NCBI GenBank assembly: GCA_002256345.1
Contig: NKIY01000008.1
Coordinates: 1-64,000 of the forward strand
Length of the DNA: 64,000 bases
Direction: 5' to 3'
DNA from: Bradyrhizobiaceae bacterium PARB1
GTDB taxonomy: Bacteria; Pseudomonadota; Alphaproteobacteria; Rhizobiales; Xanthobacteraceae
The notes beneath the pieces are model-generated. The model saw only the letters and a program-made list of their open reading frames with translations. It did no database searches and was not told the origin of the DNA. Both the position numbers and the translations under genes were made by a program. Below are positions 17,685 to 26,668 of this stretch, one piece after another. Each line of letters starts with the position of its first letter. Positions within the stretch are counted from its first letter, which is position 1.

Positions 17685-18293
17685 TTATCGCGAAGCCGTG
17701 CGCTCTGCGCAGAAACTGCGGGCGTCGCTCGTCCAGGAGCCGAAACCGCTTGCGACGAGGCTGCCGATCACGCTGCAAATATAGCGTTTCTGGCCAACGA
17801 CATTGTTCGGCCCGGCATTGTAGCGGGCGACAGCCATGGTCCAGTTGCCCTCGCGCGCACGCAGGTCCTTCAGAAATCGTGCTGCGTAATCGACATTTCG
17901 CGCCGGATCGAACATCGCCTCCACGCTGGAGAATTTCTCGCCGTGATAGCGATGATTGATCTGCATGCAGCCGAGATCGACCAATTTGGCGCCCTTGCGC
18001 TTCTCATCGGCAAAACGCGAAACCGCATCGCGCAGACCCGTGGCCAGGACGGTTCTTCCATCGACATTGAGCGCATAGGGATTGAGCACGCCCTTGCGTC
18101 CGGTCTCGCTCAGACCGACGGCGTAGAGAACGCCGAGCGGTACGCCGTGCTGTCTTGCAGCGCGCGCCATTTCCCGTTCGCATGGCCCTTCGGCGCGCGC
18201 CATTCCCGGAATGCTAGAGATAGACAGTGCTGCTGCGAATATGACGGACGCCTTGATCCTGTGGATGCTCGGATGGAGTGTGCGATTGATCAT
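17685..18293 (-). CDS. Flagellar-locus lytic transglycosylase (SLT domain)
   Basis: From ATG 18293 the product has 202 residues, with a signal peptide (about 1-34, ending MARAEG) and a compact SLT fold. The probable catalytic Glu is E63 in GLSETG; GCMQIN (108-113) and RYNAGP (157-162) complete the family motifs. It should cut peptidoglycan in the periplasm so the rod can pass. The start lies inside fliK, giving an 80-base overlap in another frame. In Rhodobacter a comparable enzyme, SltF, works with a FlgJ that lacks muramidase; this locus also has such a FlgJ (8518-8973). Confidence 0.82.
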   Translation of the reverse strand: MINRTLHPSIHRIKASVIFAAALSISSIPGMARAEGPCEREMARAARQHGVPLGVLYAVGLSETGRKGVLNPYALNVDGRTVLATGLRDAVSRFADEKRKGAKLVDLGCMQINHRYHGEKFSSVEAMFDPARNVDYAARFLKDLRAREGNWTMAVARYNAGPNNVVGQKRYICSVIGSLVASGFGSWTSDARSFCAERTASR

Positions 18294-19455
18294 GATCCTG
18301 CCTATTGTGCCGCGCTCCGCCCTGGCCGTCGCTGGATGACCGGCCCGACGAGCCGCCATCTGTTTGCGCCCCGTTCGGCGACGGCATGGAACTGCGCTGA
18401 TCCGAGGATGCGTGTTGTTGCTGCGGCTGCGACTGTGACTGGCCGTTATTGATATTGGCGTCGGCCGTGCGCGTATGATCGATGGCAGCGATATCGAAGC
18501 TGTAGCCGGCCGACTGCATCGCATCGGTCAACGCACCCCGCTCCTGACGCAGCAGATGCGTGGTCTCGAGGCGGTCCGCGGTGAGATGAACCTCGACGGA
18601 ATCGCCTGCGAGCCGCATCTTGATTGTCACGGAGCCGAGATTCGGCGGATCGAGCTCCAGTGTCATCATTCGCACCGGGCGGCTTTCCGCAGGTTTCACG
18701 GTCTCCTGAGACGACGCCGTGGTAGAGAGCGGGCCTTCGGCCGATGCTACGGCCGGAAGATCACTCGCCATCCGGTCCACGATCTTCTGCAGTGTCGTTA
18801 CCTGCTGGACCGGTTCGAAATGCGTTTCCTGCTCGCGAACGACGGGTTTGCTGGCGAGCACCGGCTTCGTATCGACCGATTCGACAGTCGCAGTGAAACG
18901 CTTCGAGGCGCCAGCATCGATGTCGGGAGCGTCGATATCCGGAGCCGTTATGACATTCGTTGACTCAGGCGACTTGTCTTCAATCTTGGGAGCGGCTTGC
19001 GGCAACGACGACGGTTGCGCCGGTTTATCATCACGCGCCGTATCGCGCTGCGCCGGGTCGAGCTTCGACATCACGGCGCTGAGCGCCGCATTGGGATCGC
19101 GCCAGTCGTGGGTGGTCGCCGTGGCCTGCTTGCCATCACTCGTGGACTGCGGGGCATCCTCTTCCTTTTCAGGCTGCTCCGCTGCGACCGGTTTCGGCTT
19201 CACTTCACCCGAAAGCTCGGCCAGAATGGCCGCCGCATCAAGGACAGGCGCCGTTGCGACATGCGTCACGTTCTTTTCGATCTTCGGTACAACAGGCGGC
19301 TTGTCCTTCGCGACCTGTCGCATTTGCTCGCGAAAATGCTCCGCTTTCTCCTTTCCGTCCTTGGAATGGAGTGCACCGTTCAGGCCGCCCTTTCCGCCTG
19401 CCTTCGTCGATGCGAGCTGATGAAAAGCCGCCGTCAGGAGATCTGCCTGCTTCAT
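18214..19455 (-). CDS. fliK: Flagellar hook-length control protein FliK
   Basis: The 413-residue product has a long, polar, Ala/Asp/Lys-rich N-terminal ruler region (1-240). A globular C-terminal domain (about 255-335) carries the FliK pattern MTLELDPPNLGSVTIKMRLAGDSVEVHLTADR and ALTDAMQSAGYSFDIAAI. The tail is rich in Gln, Ser, His and Gly. FliK sets hook length and switches export specificity. The start overlaps motC by ATGA (19452-19455). Its last 80 bases overlap the transglycosylase gene. Confidence 0.88.
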   Translation of the reverse strand: MKQADLLTAAFHQLASTKAGGKGGLNGALHSKDGKEKAEHFREQMRQVAKDKPPVVPKIEKNVTHVATAPVLDAAAILAELSGEVKPKPVAAEQPEKEEDAPQSTSDGKQATATTHDWRDPNAALSAVMSKLDPAQRDTARDDKPAQPSSLPQAAPKIEDKSPESTNVITAPDIDAPDIDAGASKRFTATVESVDTKPVLASKPVVREQETHFEPVQQVTTLQKIVDRMASDLPAVASAEGPLSTTASSQETVKPAESRPVRMMTLELDPPNLGSVTIKMRLAGDSVEVHLTADRLETTHLLRQERGALTDAMQSAGYSFDIAAIDHTRTADANINNGQSQSQPQQQHASSDQRSSMPSPNGAQTDGGSSGRSSSDGQGGARHNRQDHDQSHTPSEHPQDQGVRHIRSSTVYL

Positions 19456-20636
19456 CGGGTCCTCTCCTTAAGTTGTTCTTGCGACAGATCCAGCAGCTTC
19501 TGTGCGTGGTCGACGACCGCAACCGATCGTGCAAAGTCGATCCGCGGGCGCATCACTGTCTTGGGGGCCGTATCACTGCCGCCCTTGGCTGCTTCCGGCA
19601 GGGCTTTACGAACGTTCAGGCCAATAGCGAGTGCGGCCGCTTGTATTTCGGCATCGCGATCGGACAGTTTGCTCCTGTCGATCTTTTCAAGCTCTGTAAT
19701 TGCCTGGTTGTGGCCGGATGTGACGACGCGGGCCGCAGCGCGGTAGAGACGCGCACGCAGGCGTTCCGGACTGCCATCATCGGACAATGCGTCAACACGC
19801 TCGGCCGCGAGAGCGGCCATCTCGGTCTTTCCGCGAACGAGTGCAGTACGCGCGATCAGCAGATACAGACCGCGCTGGCTGATCCGGTCGAGATGATCGA
19901 GGACAGCGACGAGCCGCGGAAAGCGATCCGGCCGTTGCGCGAAGCTGAAGCGAGCGACGGATATTGCAAAGCGCTGGCGGAAATTGCCGGCATAGATCGA
20001 GTGGCGGAAGCGCCGGAAATAGCGGATGGCCAGCGCTTCGAACTTGTCGAAATCGTCTTCCTGACCGACGATGAAGATTTCACGTCGCAATGCCGCTTCT
20101 TCAACGAGCGTTCCAGGCATCATGAGACGGACGTCATCGAGCAATGCGATCGCCGCTCTGGGATCGTCCTGCGCGACCAATGCCGATTGCACCAGGGCAA
20201 TCTCGGCGCCGAGCGTCGCCGGGAGATTACGCGGCTTGATGTGCCCGAGCTTGGCTTTCGCCTCGTCAGTCCGCCCTTCCACATAGGCAATGGCGCCATC
20301 GACTGTCGCTTCGTCAATGTTCAGTACATTACGCGCACGAAGCGATGCGACGACATGTGGCGCGCCGCCGCTGAGCAGAAACGTCACGGCCGCCCGCGCA
20401 TTTCGCGGTTCTTTCCACAAAGCTGCGTCCACCTTCAGAAAGCTTTCACCGATTCGCTTCAGCAACGCCGGTTGCGCGTTATGGGCTTCGAGGTCCCCCC
20501 GTGCGATCTGGTCCTGCAATACCTGCAGTGAACGGACCATCTGATACGGTTCGCGCGCCGACAGGTCGGCCGGCTGTGCATGGGCGGTGCCAATGCACAT
20601 GATCAGCATTGCCGTGGCGGTCCTGCAGGACATCAT
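19452..20636 (-). CDS. motC: Periplasmic motility protein MotC
   Basis: The 394-residue protein begins with a signal peptide (to about residue 21, AHAQ). It continues with the MotC pattern PYQMVRSLQVLQDQIARGDLEAHNAQ and helical repeats including LLSGGAPHVVASL. In Sinorhizobium MotC binds the periplasmic part of MotB and is needed for motor rotation. The gene overlaps motB by four bases upstream and fliK downstream. The last 60 residues are charged and probably flexible. Confidence 0.88.
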   Translation of the reverse strand: MMSCRTATAMLIMCIGTAHAQPADLSAREPYQMVRSLQVLQDQIARGDLEAHNAQPALLKRIGESFLKVDAALWKEPRNARAAVTFLLSGGAPHVVASLRARNVLNIDEATVDGAIAYVEGRTDEAKAKLGHIKPRNLPATLGAEIALVQSALVAQDDPRAAIALLDDVRLMMPGTLVEEAALRREIFIVGQEDDFDKFEALAIRYFRRFRHSIYAGNFRQRFAISVARFSFAQRPDRFPRLVAVLDHLDRISQRGLYLLIARTALVRGKTEMAALAAERVDALSDDGSPERLRARLYRAAARVVTSGHNQAITELEKIDRSKLSDRDAEIQAAALAIGLNVRKALPEAAKGGSDTAPKTVMRPRIDFARSVAVVDHAQKLLDLSQEQLKERTR

Positions 20637-21952
20637 GGGGTCGGCGCACGGATCAGAATTTCGATCCGCCGATTTTGCGCTGCAAGCGGATCGCTCTGAT
20701 TCTTGAGGCGACGATCGGCATAGCCTTCGATCCGCTCGACGCGCGCCGCATCGAGACCGCCGCGCACCAGCATGTGATAAGCCATATGCGCGCGTGCCGT
20801 GGAAAGCCGCCAGTTGTCGTATTCTGCGGTCCGGAAGACCCGGGCATCGGTATGTCCGCGCACCACCACCTGGCCGCGGTTCTGGGCGATCATCGGCGTG
20901 ATCTTATCCAGCGTGCGCACCAGGCCCGGCGTCGGCTCGGCAGAGCCATTGGCAAACATGCCGTAATTCGCGTCATCAGTCAGATTGATGAGCAAACCTT
21001 CCGGCGTCTCGCGCACCTCGGCGACGGGATGCTGCGCACCAAGCGTCGTCAGAACGGCGGAGATGGCGGACTGCAACTTTGCCGCCTCGGGCTGCGTCGT
21101 CTTCTCTGCCTGCACCTGTGCCTGCGGCTTGTCGTTCTTGGTAGCGGGCTTGTCTGTTGCTGCGGCCTGTTTGAGCTCGGCGACCGAGTTCGGCTTGGCG
21201 ACATCGTCCGAGAACAAACCGACCGGCTTCGGCGGGTCGGGCTTCTCCGATTTCGGCGGTGTCGCACTGGTGCCGGCCGTCTCCTGAACGGGTGCCCCTG
21301 TAGCATCCGGCTTCTGATCGGACGTACGCGGCTCCTGCCCCTCCGTGATGGCGGCAATATCCTCGCCATAAGGCAGGCTCCCGGCCTCCTTGCGGCCGGC
21401 AGGTTTCTTCTCAAGCGACGAGATCGACGCCATCGGCCAGTTGATCGGATCGAATGGATCGCGATAGGCCTCGCCACCCTTCAGTCCCTCCTTGCGGACC
21501 GGATCGAGAGCACCGCTCGTCTGGCCGGTGCGTGGTGGGCCACCGGCAATTTCGGTGAGCACCGCATAAGGGTCGCGGAATAACGTCGCCTCGCCATAGC
21601 GAGGTTGCGGCGGCTGCGGCTGCACGACAGCTGTCGTTGGCTCACCCGGCTCTGGCAGTGGCGATTTGGCGTTTCCCTCGGTGGCCTTACCGGGATCGAC
21701 ACGGCGCGCATCGTTGACGCCTTTGCGATCGGGCGTCGAGTCCGTCAGCTTGATCGGATTGAAATAGGTCGCGACGCTCTCGCGCGCTTCCTGACTGGTG
21801 GCATTGATCAGCCACATCACCAGGAAGAAGGCCATCATCGCCGTCATGAAATCCGCATAAGCGATTTTCCAGACGCTGTTCTTCGTCTCGCCGGCATCGA
21901 GAGAACTGCGGCGACGGATAATCAGAATTTCGGTTGGTACCTGATCGGCCAT
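20633..21952 (-). CDS. motB: Flagellar stator protein MotB (long rhizobial form)
   Basis: The 439-residue protein has one N-terminal membrane helix (KIAYADFMTAMMAFFLVMWLI-type, with the proton-carrying Asp at D34). A very long Pro/Ala/Lys-rich linker (about 70-290) follows, then a C-terminal OmpA-like peptidoglycan-binding domain with VVRGHTDARV and a DPLAAQNRRIEILI ending. The linker makes it roughly 130 residues longer than the E. coli protein. This is expected where MotC binds MotB. It overlaps motC by four bases. Confidence 0.94.
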   Translation of the reverse strand: MADQVPTEILIIRRRSSLDAGETKNSVWKIAYADFMTAMMAFFLVMWLINATSQEARESVATYFNPIKLTDSTPDRKGVNDARRVDPGKATEGNAKSPLPEPGEPTTAVVQPQPPQPRYGEATLFRDPYAVLTEIAGGPPRTGQTSGALDPVRKEGLKGGEAYRDPFDPINWPMASISSLEKKPAGRKEAGSLPYGEDIAAITEGQEPRTSDQKPDATGAPVQETAGTSATPPKSEKPDPPKPVGLFSDDVAKPNSVAELKQAAATDKPATKNDKPQAQVQAEKTTQPEAAKLQSAISAVLTTLGAQHPVAEVRETPEGLLINLTDDANYGMFANGSAEPTPGLVRTLDKITPMIAQNRGQVVVRGHTDARVFRTAEYDNWRLSTARAHMAYHMLVRGGLDAARVERIEGYADRRLKNQSDPLAAQNRRIEILIRAPTP

Positions 21953-21953
21953 T

Positions 21954-22640
21954 TCAGTTCTGGAGCGCCAGTTTCAATCGATCGGCCCAGACCTTGAGCT
22001 GGGTTTCGAGCACAACCTGATCGATCGTGATCGATGCTTCGAGTTCCGGACCGGGACGCAGCTCGATGGCAATGGCGCGGACGCCGAGCTTATTACGGAT
22101 CAGTTCGAGCAATTCGGATGGACCGGTCAGGCGCAGAACCGGGCGGCGCACATCGGTCGCAATCGACGACAGGTGATCGATGAAACTGGCAACGGCCTGC
22201 TTCTGCGCTGCGCTGGTGATCATCGGCTCGAGAATGCGTGCCGTGACGCCCGCGATCCTGTCCTGCAGCTCGTTGCCGGCCTCAGTCACGTCAGCGGCGA
22301 GCTTTGCGGCGGTCTCGTTAAGGAGCTGCCGTCGCTCCTCAGTCGCCTGTGCGGCAAATGCCTGCCGTTCCTGCTCCAGCTTCTGCTCGAACTCGGTCTT
22401 CGCCCTGGCATATCCATCAGCAAGACCGCGCTCATAGCCATCATCCTCGGCGGCGGCCGGCTGCTTCTCCACCAATGGCTGTGGCTGCAACGCACGCGGT
22501 TGCTTCTCGATCAGCGGTTGATGCTGCGGGCGAATGGCGGAATGGTGCAGATGATCGAACGGGACGACGCGGCTGCGTGGCTTGGCGCTCTCTGGCCGAT
22601 CGAAATCCGCGATCAGTCGGGCGACTTTCTCTGCGCTCAT
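21954..22640 (-). CDS. fliH: FliH-like flagellar assembly protein
   Basis: The 228-residue product has a Gln/Pro-rich N-terminal part and a helical section with GYERGLADGYARAKTEFEQKLEQER, which carries the spaced small-residue pattern typical of FliH. The C-terminal domain (about 130-228) ends in ITIDQVVLETQLKVWADRLKLAL. FliH binds and restrains the export ATPase FliI. It overlaps fliF by ATGA (22637-22640), the usual position. Rhizobial FliH is divergent, so the name rests on motif and place. Confidence 0.78.
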   Translation of the reverse strand: MSAEKVARLIADFDRPESAKPRSRVVPFDHLHHSAIRPQHQPLIEKQPRALQPQPLVEKQPAAAEDDGYERGLADGYARAKTEFEQKLEQERQAFAAQATEERRQLLNETAAKLAADVTEAGNELQDRIAGVTARILEPMITSAAQKQAVASFIDHLSSIATDVRRPVLRLTGPSELLELIRNKLGVRAIAIELRPGPELEASITIDQVVLETQLKVWADRLKLALQN

Positions 22641-24280
22641 GCCGGTTCCTCTTGTCTAATCCATTGCTTGAGAATGGCGGCGGCCTGTTTCTCGTCGAGC
22701 TGGATAATCTGCTCCAGCCGCTTCTGCGGAGCGTTCTGAATACTGTTCGAGACGTCCTGAATCAGATTCGGCGGCGGCTCATTGGACAGCGCCGCTGTCA
22801 TTGTGCCGCTTCCGCCGCTGCTGCCGATGAGAGCGTTGGCCTCAGCCTGGTACTGCGTCGCCTCGTCCGTCTTGGCACTCGCCAGAATCGTGTTGATGGC
22901 CGGACGCAAGCCGAACCAGATCAGCATGCCGGCGACCGCTAAGATCGTGATGGCGCTTACCAGGCTGCCGGCCTGCCGCATCATGACTTCCGTGAAGGTG
23001 ATGGAGGGCACCGGCGCCATATCGCGCGCACCTTCCATGAACTCAACAGCGGAGACCTGGATCTGATCGCCGCGCGGCTTGTCGATGCCCGCTGCAGTGG
23101 CTGCGATCTGCGCGATTTCGGCAACCTTGGCATCGATCGCCGCGTCGCTCGCCTTGTCGCCGAGGCTGGCAGCCAGACGGGGCCGGTTGACCAGCACTGC
23201 CAGGAACATCTTGTTCACCACATAGCCGTCGCTGACCGTTGTCACCGTCTTCGATGAGACTTCGAAATTCGTGATGTCCTCGCGGCGTTGTTTCTCGTCG
23301 CTGGAATTCTTTGCGCCGTTCGCATTGACCTGCTGGTCCGGGAGGTTCTGCTGAACGGTCGTCGGCTGCTGCCGATCGAGGCTTTGCGACGATTCCTTCT
23401 CACGCACAGCGCGGACCGAGCGCTGGACACGCGAATCCGGATCGTAGGTGGTTTCGTTGGTCTGTCTCTTGTCGGTCGATAGCTGGGTAGCAACGCTCAC
23501 TTCGAAATTGTCGAGACCGAGATAGGGCGTCAGCGCGCGGCTGACATTTTCCTGGATCGAACGGCTGACGACGCGCTGCAGATTGGCCATCGTGGTCGGC
23601 GTTGCGCCGATGCCTCCACCGTCGTCGTCCGAGAGCAGCGAGCCGTTGCTGTCGAGCACGGTGACCTTGTCCGCGGTCATGCCAGGAACGGCAGCAGCGA
23701 CGAGATGTCGGACCGAGCGCGCCGTGCGGGCGTCGGCCGGTCCATCCGTTCGCAACACCACCGATGCCGATGGCGGCAATTGTTCGCGGCGGAAAGAGCC
23801 CCGTGCCGGGATCACGATATGAACGCGCGCAGCCTTGACGTCCTTGAGTACCTGGATGGTGCGCGCAATCTCACCCTCGAGGGCGCGTACACGCGTCACT
23901 TCCTGCATGAAGGATGTCAGCCCGAGCGATCCGATCTTGTCGAACAGCTCGTAGCCACCGCTGGTATTGCTGGGCAACCCCTTGTCCGCCAGCAATGTAC
24001 GCGCCTGCGCAGTCTGCGCCGGACGGACATAGATCGTATCGCCTGCGGAATTGATGTCGAATGCGATATTCGCGTCGCGGAGAACCGAACCGACGCGTGA
24101 GACATCTTCGCGGTTGAGACCGGCATAGAGTGTGTTGTATTCCGGCCGGCTCAGATAATAAGCGCCGCCGCCGACGCCGGCGAAGACCGCAACGCCGATC
24201 ACTGCAAGCAGAATGAGACGCCTGGTACCGAGCTCCAGGAGATTGTTCCAGAGCTTCTGCGCATGCTCGCGATTGACCAT
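22637..24280 (-). CDS. fliF: Flagellar MS-ring protein FliF
   Basis: The 547-residue protein has an N-terminal membrane helix (about 20-40) and ring-building motifs: YNTLYAGLNREDVSRV, GYELFDKIGSLGLTSFMQEV and ARVHIVIPARGSFRREQ. A second membrane helix lies near 440-460, and the C-terminal tail (KRLEQIIQLDEKQAAAILKQWIRQEE) binds FliG. FliF forms the MS ring in the inner membrane. The gene starts the fliF-fliH-motB-motC-fliK run, 126 bases after flagellin. Confidence 0.96.
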   Translation of the reverse strand: MVNREHAQKLWNNLLELGTRRLILLAVIGVAVFAGVGGGAYYLSRPEYNTLYAGLNREDVSRVGSVLRDANIAFDINSAGDTIYVRPAQTAQARTLLADKGLPSNTSGGYELFDKIGSLGLTSFMQEVTRVRALEGEIARTIQVLKDVKAARVHIVIPARGSFRREQLPPSASVVLRTDGPADARTARSVRHLVAAAVPGMTADKVTVLDSNGSLLSDDDGGGIGATPTTMANLQRVVSRSIQENVSRALTPYLGLDNFEVSVATQLSTDKRQTNETTYDPDSRVQRSVRAVREKESSQSLDRQQPTTVQQNLPDQQVNANGAKNSSDEKQRREDITNFEVSSKTVTTVSDGYVVNKMFLAVLVNRPRLAASLGDKASDAAIDAKVAEIAQIAATAAGIDKPRGDQIQVSAVEFMEGARDMAPVPSITFTEVMMRQAGSLVSAITILAVAGMLIWFGLRPAINTILASAKTDEATQYQAEANALIGSSGGSGTMTAALSNEPPPNLIQDVSNSIQNAPQKRLEQIIQLDEKQAAAILKQWIRQEEPA

Positions 24281-24354
24281 CGAATCCTCTGCCTACTTTC
24301 GACGCGATCATCGATTGCGAAGCTTGTCCGGGGATTACGAGATGCTTAACGCGA

Positions 24355-24381
24355 AATGGCCGCGCTATTGCTAGCGCGGCC
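24355..24381 (-). terminator. Intrinsic terminator after flagellin
   Basis: A strong stem pairs TGGCCGCGCTA with TAGCGCGGCCA around a short loop, just past the flagellin stop on the minus strand. It is followed by a short T-containing stretch. It should insulate the abundant flagellin transcript from fliF. Confidence 0.7.
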
Positions 24382-24406
24382 ACCTCGAAGTCGTACGAGC
24401 GAGCGA

Positions 24407-25708
24407 TTAGCCGCGGAACAGCGACAGGATGCTCTGGCTGCCCGAGTTGGCGATCGACAGCGCCTGGATACCGAGCTGCTGCTGCGTCTGCAGAGCCTGG
24501 AGGCGGGTCGATTCAGCGTTCATGTCGGCGTCGACGAGCTGGCCGATACCACGATCGAGCGAGTCGGTCAGAACCTTCACGAAGTCCTGCTGCAGGCCGA
24601 TACGGTTCTTGATGGCGCCGAGGTTGGTGGCGGCATCGGTGATGGTGCCCAGCGCGTCGTCCACGCCAGCAATGTAGGTTTCCAGCGCGGCGAGGTCGGT
24701 CGCGCTGTCCGTGAACTTCGAGATGTCCAGGTTGGCAACGCTGAAGTCGCTCCAGCCGCCGTTCTGGTAAACGTCATAGGTCTTGTCGAGAATGCCCTTC
24801 TCGGTCTTGATGTCGGCGGTCGCGGCAGCCTGAGCCGTCACGGCACCGCCGGTCGAACCGCCATCGGTGTCGGTGGTGGCGATCGCGGTCGTGCTGGCGT
24901 TCTTGATTTCGAGCGTCTTGCCGTCAGCGTTGATACCGACCGTGAGGCCCTCGATGCCCAGACCGTTCAGCGCCTTGGCGACGTCCTGAATCGTGGACTT
25001 CTGCGTCACGTTGATCGTCGTGGTAACGGCAGCACCGCCAGCGGGGGTGACGGCGAAAGCGATCGTACCCGAGGTGGTCGGCGGCACGGCAGCCGCGTCA
25101 CCAACGGTGGCCGGATCGAAGGTGAGAGTCGTGGTGGTGGCAGCAGCGTGAGCCGTCTTGTAAGCGGCGTCGAGCGTCTTGTCGTAGAGCTTGATCGCAT
25201 CGAGGTCGACGGTCAGGGTATCGACCGAAACCACGCCACCGGCGCGGGAGAACGACGACACGACCGACTTGGACGAATTGTAGGTGGTCTGCTGCGAGTC
25301 GACCGAGATCCAGTTTTCACCGTTGAACACGGCGCTGTCAGCGGTGTTCTTCAGCTGCTTCTGGAGTTCGGTGATTTCCGACTGGATCTTGGCGCGATCG
25401 ACGCCCGGCGTACGGGCAGCAACCAGCTTTTCCTTGATCGATGAAACGACGTCCACCGTGCCTTCCAGGCCGGTATACATCGTGTCGATGGTCGCGGCGC
25501 CGAGACCGAGAGCGTCCTGCACGGCGCCCAGAGCCTGCACGTCCGAACGCATCGTGGTGGCGATCGACCAGTAAGCGGCGTTGTCCGACGCGGTCGCGAC
25601 GCGATAGCCGGTCGAGATGCGGTTCATCGTCGTGGAGAGGTTGGAGTTGACCGTGCGCAGCGTCTGCAGCGCGGTCATCGCCTGGGAGTTGGTCATCAAG
25701 CTAGACAT
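24407..25708 (-). CDS. Flagellin
   Basis: The 433-residue protein has the conserved N-terminal D0/D1 region (NSQAMTALQTL, LSTTMNRISTGYRVATASDNAAYWSIAT) and the C-terminal D1/D0 region (RLQALQTQQQLGIQALSIANS, ending LSLFRG). The middle (about 170-330) is Ala/Thr-rich and variable, and makes the protein longer than the roughly 270-residue minimal flagellins. ATG 25708 lies downstream of an AAGGGA ribosome site. It stands alone between two gaps, with its own terminator and a probable promoter. It is the only flagellin in the window, and FlbT/FlaF are encoded nearby. Confidence 0.95.
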   Translation of the reverse strand: MSSLMTNSQAMTALQTLRTVNSNLSTTMNRISTGYRVATASDNAAYWSIATTMRSDVQALGAVQDALGLGAATIDTMYTGLEGTVDVVSSIKEKLVAARTPGVDRAKIQSEITELQKQLKNTADSAVFNGENWISVDSQQTTYNSSKSVVSSFSRAGGVVSVDTLTVDLDAIKLYDKTLDAAYKTAHAAATTTTLTFDPATVGDAAAVPPTTSGTIAFAVTPAGGAAVTTTINVTQKSTIQDVAKALNGLGIEGLTVGINADGKTLEIKNASTTAIATTDTDGGSTGGAVTAQAAATADIKTEKGILDKTYDVYQNGGWSDFSVANLDISKFTDSATDLAALETYIAGVDDALGTITDAATNLGAIKNRIGLQQDFVKVLTDSLDRGIGQLVDADMNAESTRLQALQTQQQLGIQALSIANSGSQSILSLFRG

Positions 25709-25829
25709 CGTATGTCCCTTTAATTCGATTTGAATGTTTGCGGGGGACATACCGGACTTTCACCGGTACGACAGGGCGGCATCATGCCTTTGGAATTGTC
25801 GATATCTGATCGACCCAACCTGTCGTGAA

Positions 25830-25847
25830 TTGCACGCTATCCGCCAA
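25830..25847 (-). promoter_or_regulatory. Possible sigma-54-type promoter upstream of flagellin
   Basis: On the minus strand the segment TTGGCGGATAGCGTGCAA has GG and GC separated by exactly ten bases, the -24/-12 spacing of RpoN promoters. It lies about 120 bases before the flagellin start. The -12 element reads GTGCA rather than TTGCA, so this is a partial match. Flagellins are RpoN-dependent in some alphaproteobacteria. Confidence 0.35.
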
Positions 25848-25933
25848 ACCTTACCCAAAGCTGAAGTTGGCGAAGAGCGATATAGTTAACGGCACCATCC
25901 TTGATCGATTCACTTCGACGAAAAACGCACCGA

Positions 25934-26668
25934 TCATAGAAACGATTTGACGAGACCGACGGCGAGCAGATTCCACCCGTCAATCAACACAAAGAACAGC
26001 ACCTTGAACGGTAACGCGAACACCGTAGGCGGCATCATCATCATGCCCATCGACATGGTCAGTGTCGCCACGATCATGTCGATCACCAGGAACGGCATGA
26101 CGACGAGAAACCCGATCTCGAATGCGCGCCGCAGCTCCGACACCATGAACGCCGGAATGATGATTCGCAAATCGATTCGTTGACCGTCGAGTTTCACTTT
26201 CAGGCTTTCGGCAGCCAGATTCTCGAAAGTCTGCAGATCCTTCTCGCGCACATGCTGCAGCATGAATTCGCGAAACGGGTCGGTGATGCGCGAATAGGCC
26301 TCTTGTTCGCTGATCTCGTTCTTCATCAATGGCTGCACGCCGTTCTGCCAGGCACGATCGAATGTCGGGGCCATGACATAGAAGGTGAGGAACAACGCAA
26401 GGCTGATCATCACGATATTCGACGGTGTGGTCTGCAAGCCGAGGCCCGTGCGCAGAAACGACAAGGCGACGACGAAGCGGGTAAAGCTCGTCACCATGAT
26501 CAGCAGTCCCGGCGCCAGCGACAGCACCGTGAGCAAGGCGACCATCTGGATGATGCGGCCGCTGGCACTGCCTTCGCCCTGCGGCAGCAATGTCGACAGA
26601 TCGGGGATCTGCGCCGCCGCAGCCGTCGGCAGCATGACAGCGGCAAGAATGAGAAACAGCCGCGTCAT
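25934..26668 (-). CDS. fliP: Flagellar export gate protein FliP
   Basis: The 244-residue protein has an N-terminal signal sequence (to about residue 19) and the FliP pattern MVTSFTRFVVALSFLRTGLGLQTTPSNIVMISLALFLTF. There is an ISEQEAYSRITDPFREFML segment and C-terminal helices with MSMGMMMMPP. FliP starts assembly of the export gate core. It overlaps fliL by four bases and ends the motA-to-fliP run; 225 non-coding bases follow before flagellin. Confidence 0.95.
   Translation of the reverse strand: MTRLFLILAAVMLPTAAAAQIPDLSTLLPQGEGSASGRIIQMVALLTVLSLAPGLLIMVTSFTRFVVALSFLRTGLGLQTTPSNIVMISLALFLTFYVMAPTFDRAWQNGVQPLMKNEISEQEAYSRITDPFREFMLQHVREKDLQTFENLAAESLKVKLDGQRIDLRIIIPAFMVSELRRAFEIGFLVVMPFLVIDMIVATLTMSMGMMMMPPTVFALPFKVLFFVLIDGWNLLAVGLVKSFL

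Noticed and set aside
24356-25444. Plus-strand frame of 362 codons
   Set aside because: Exact shadow of flagellin; the long opposite frame results from high GC codon use.
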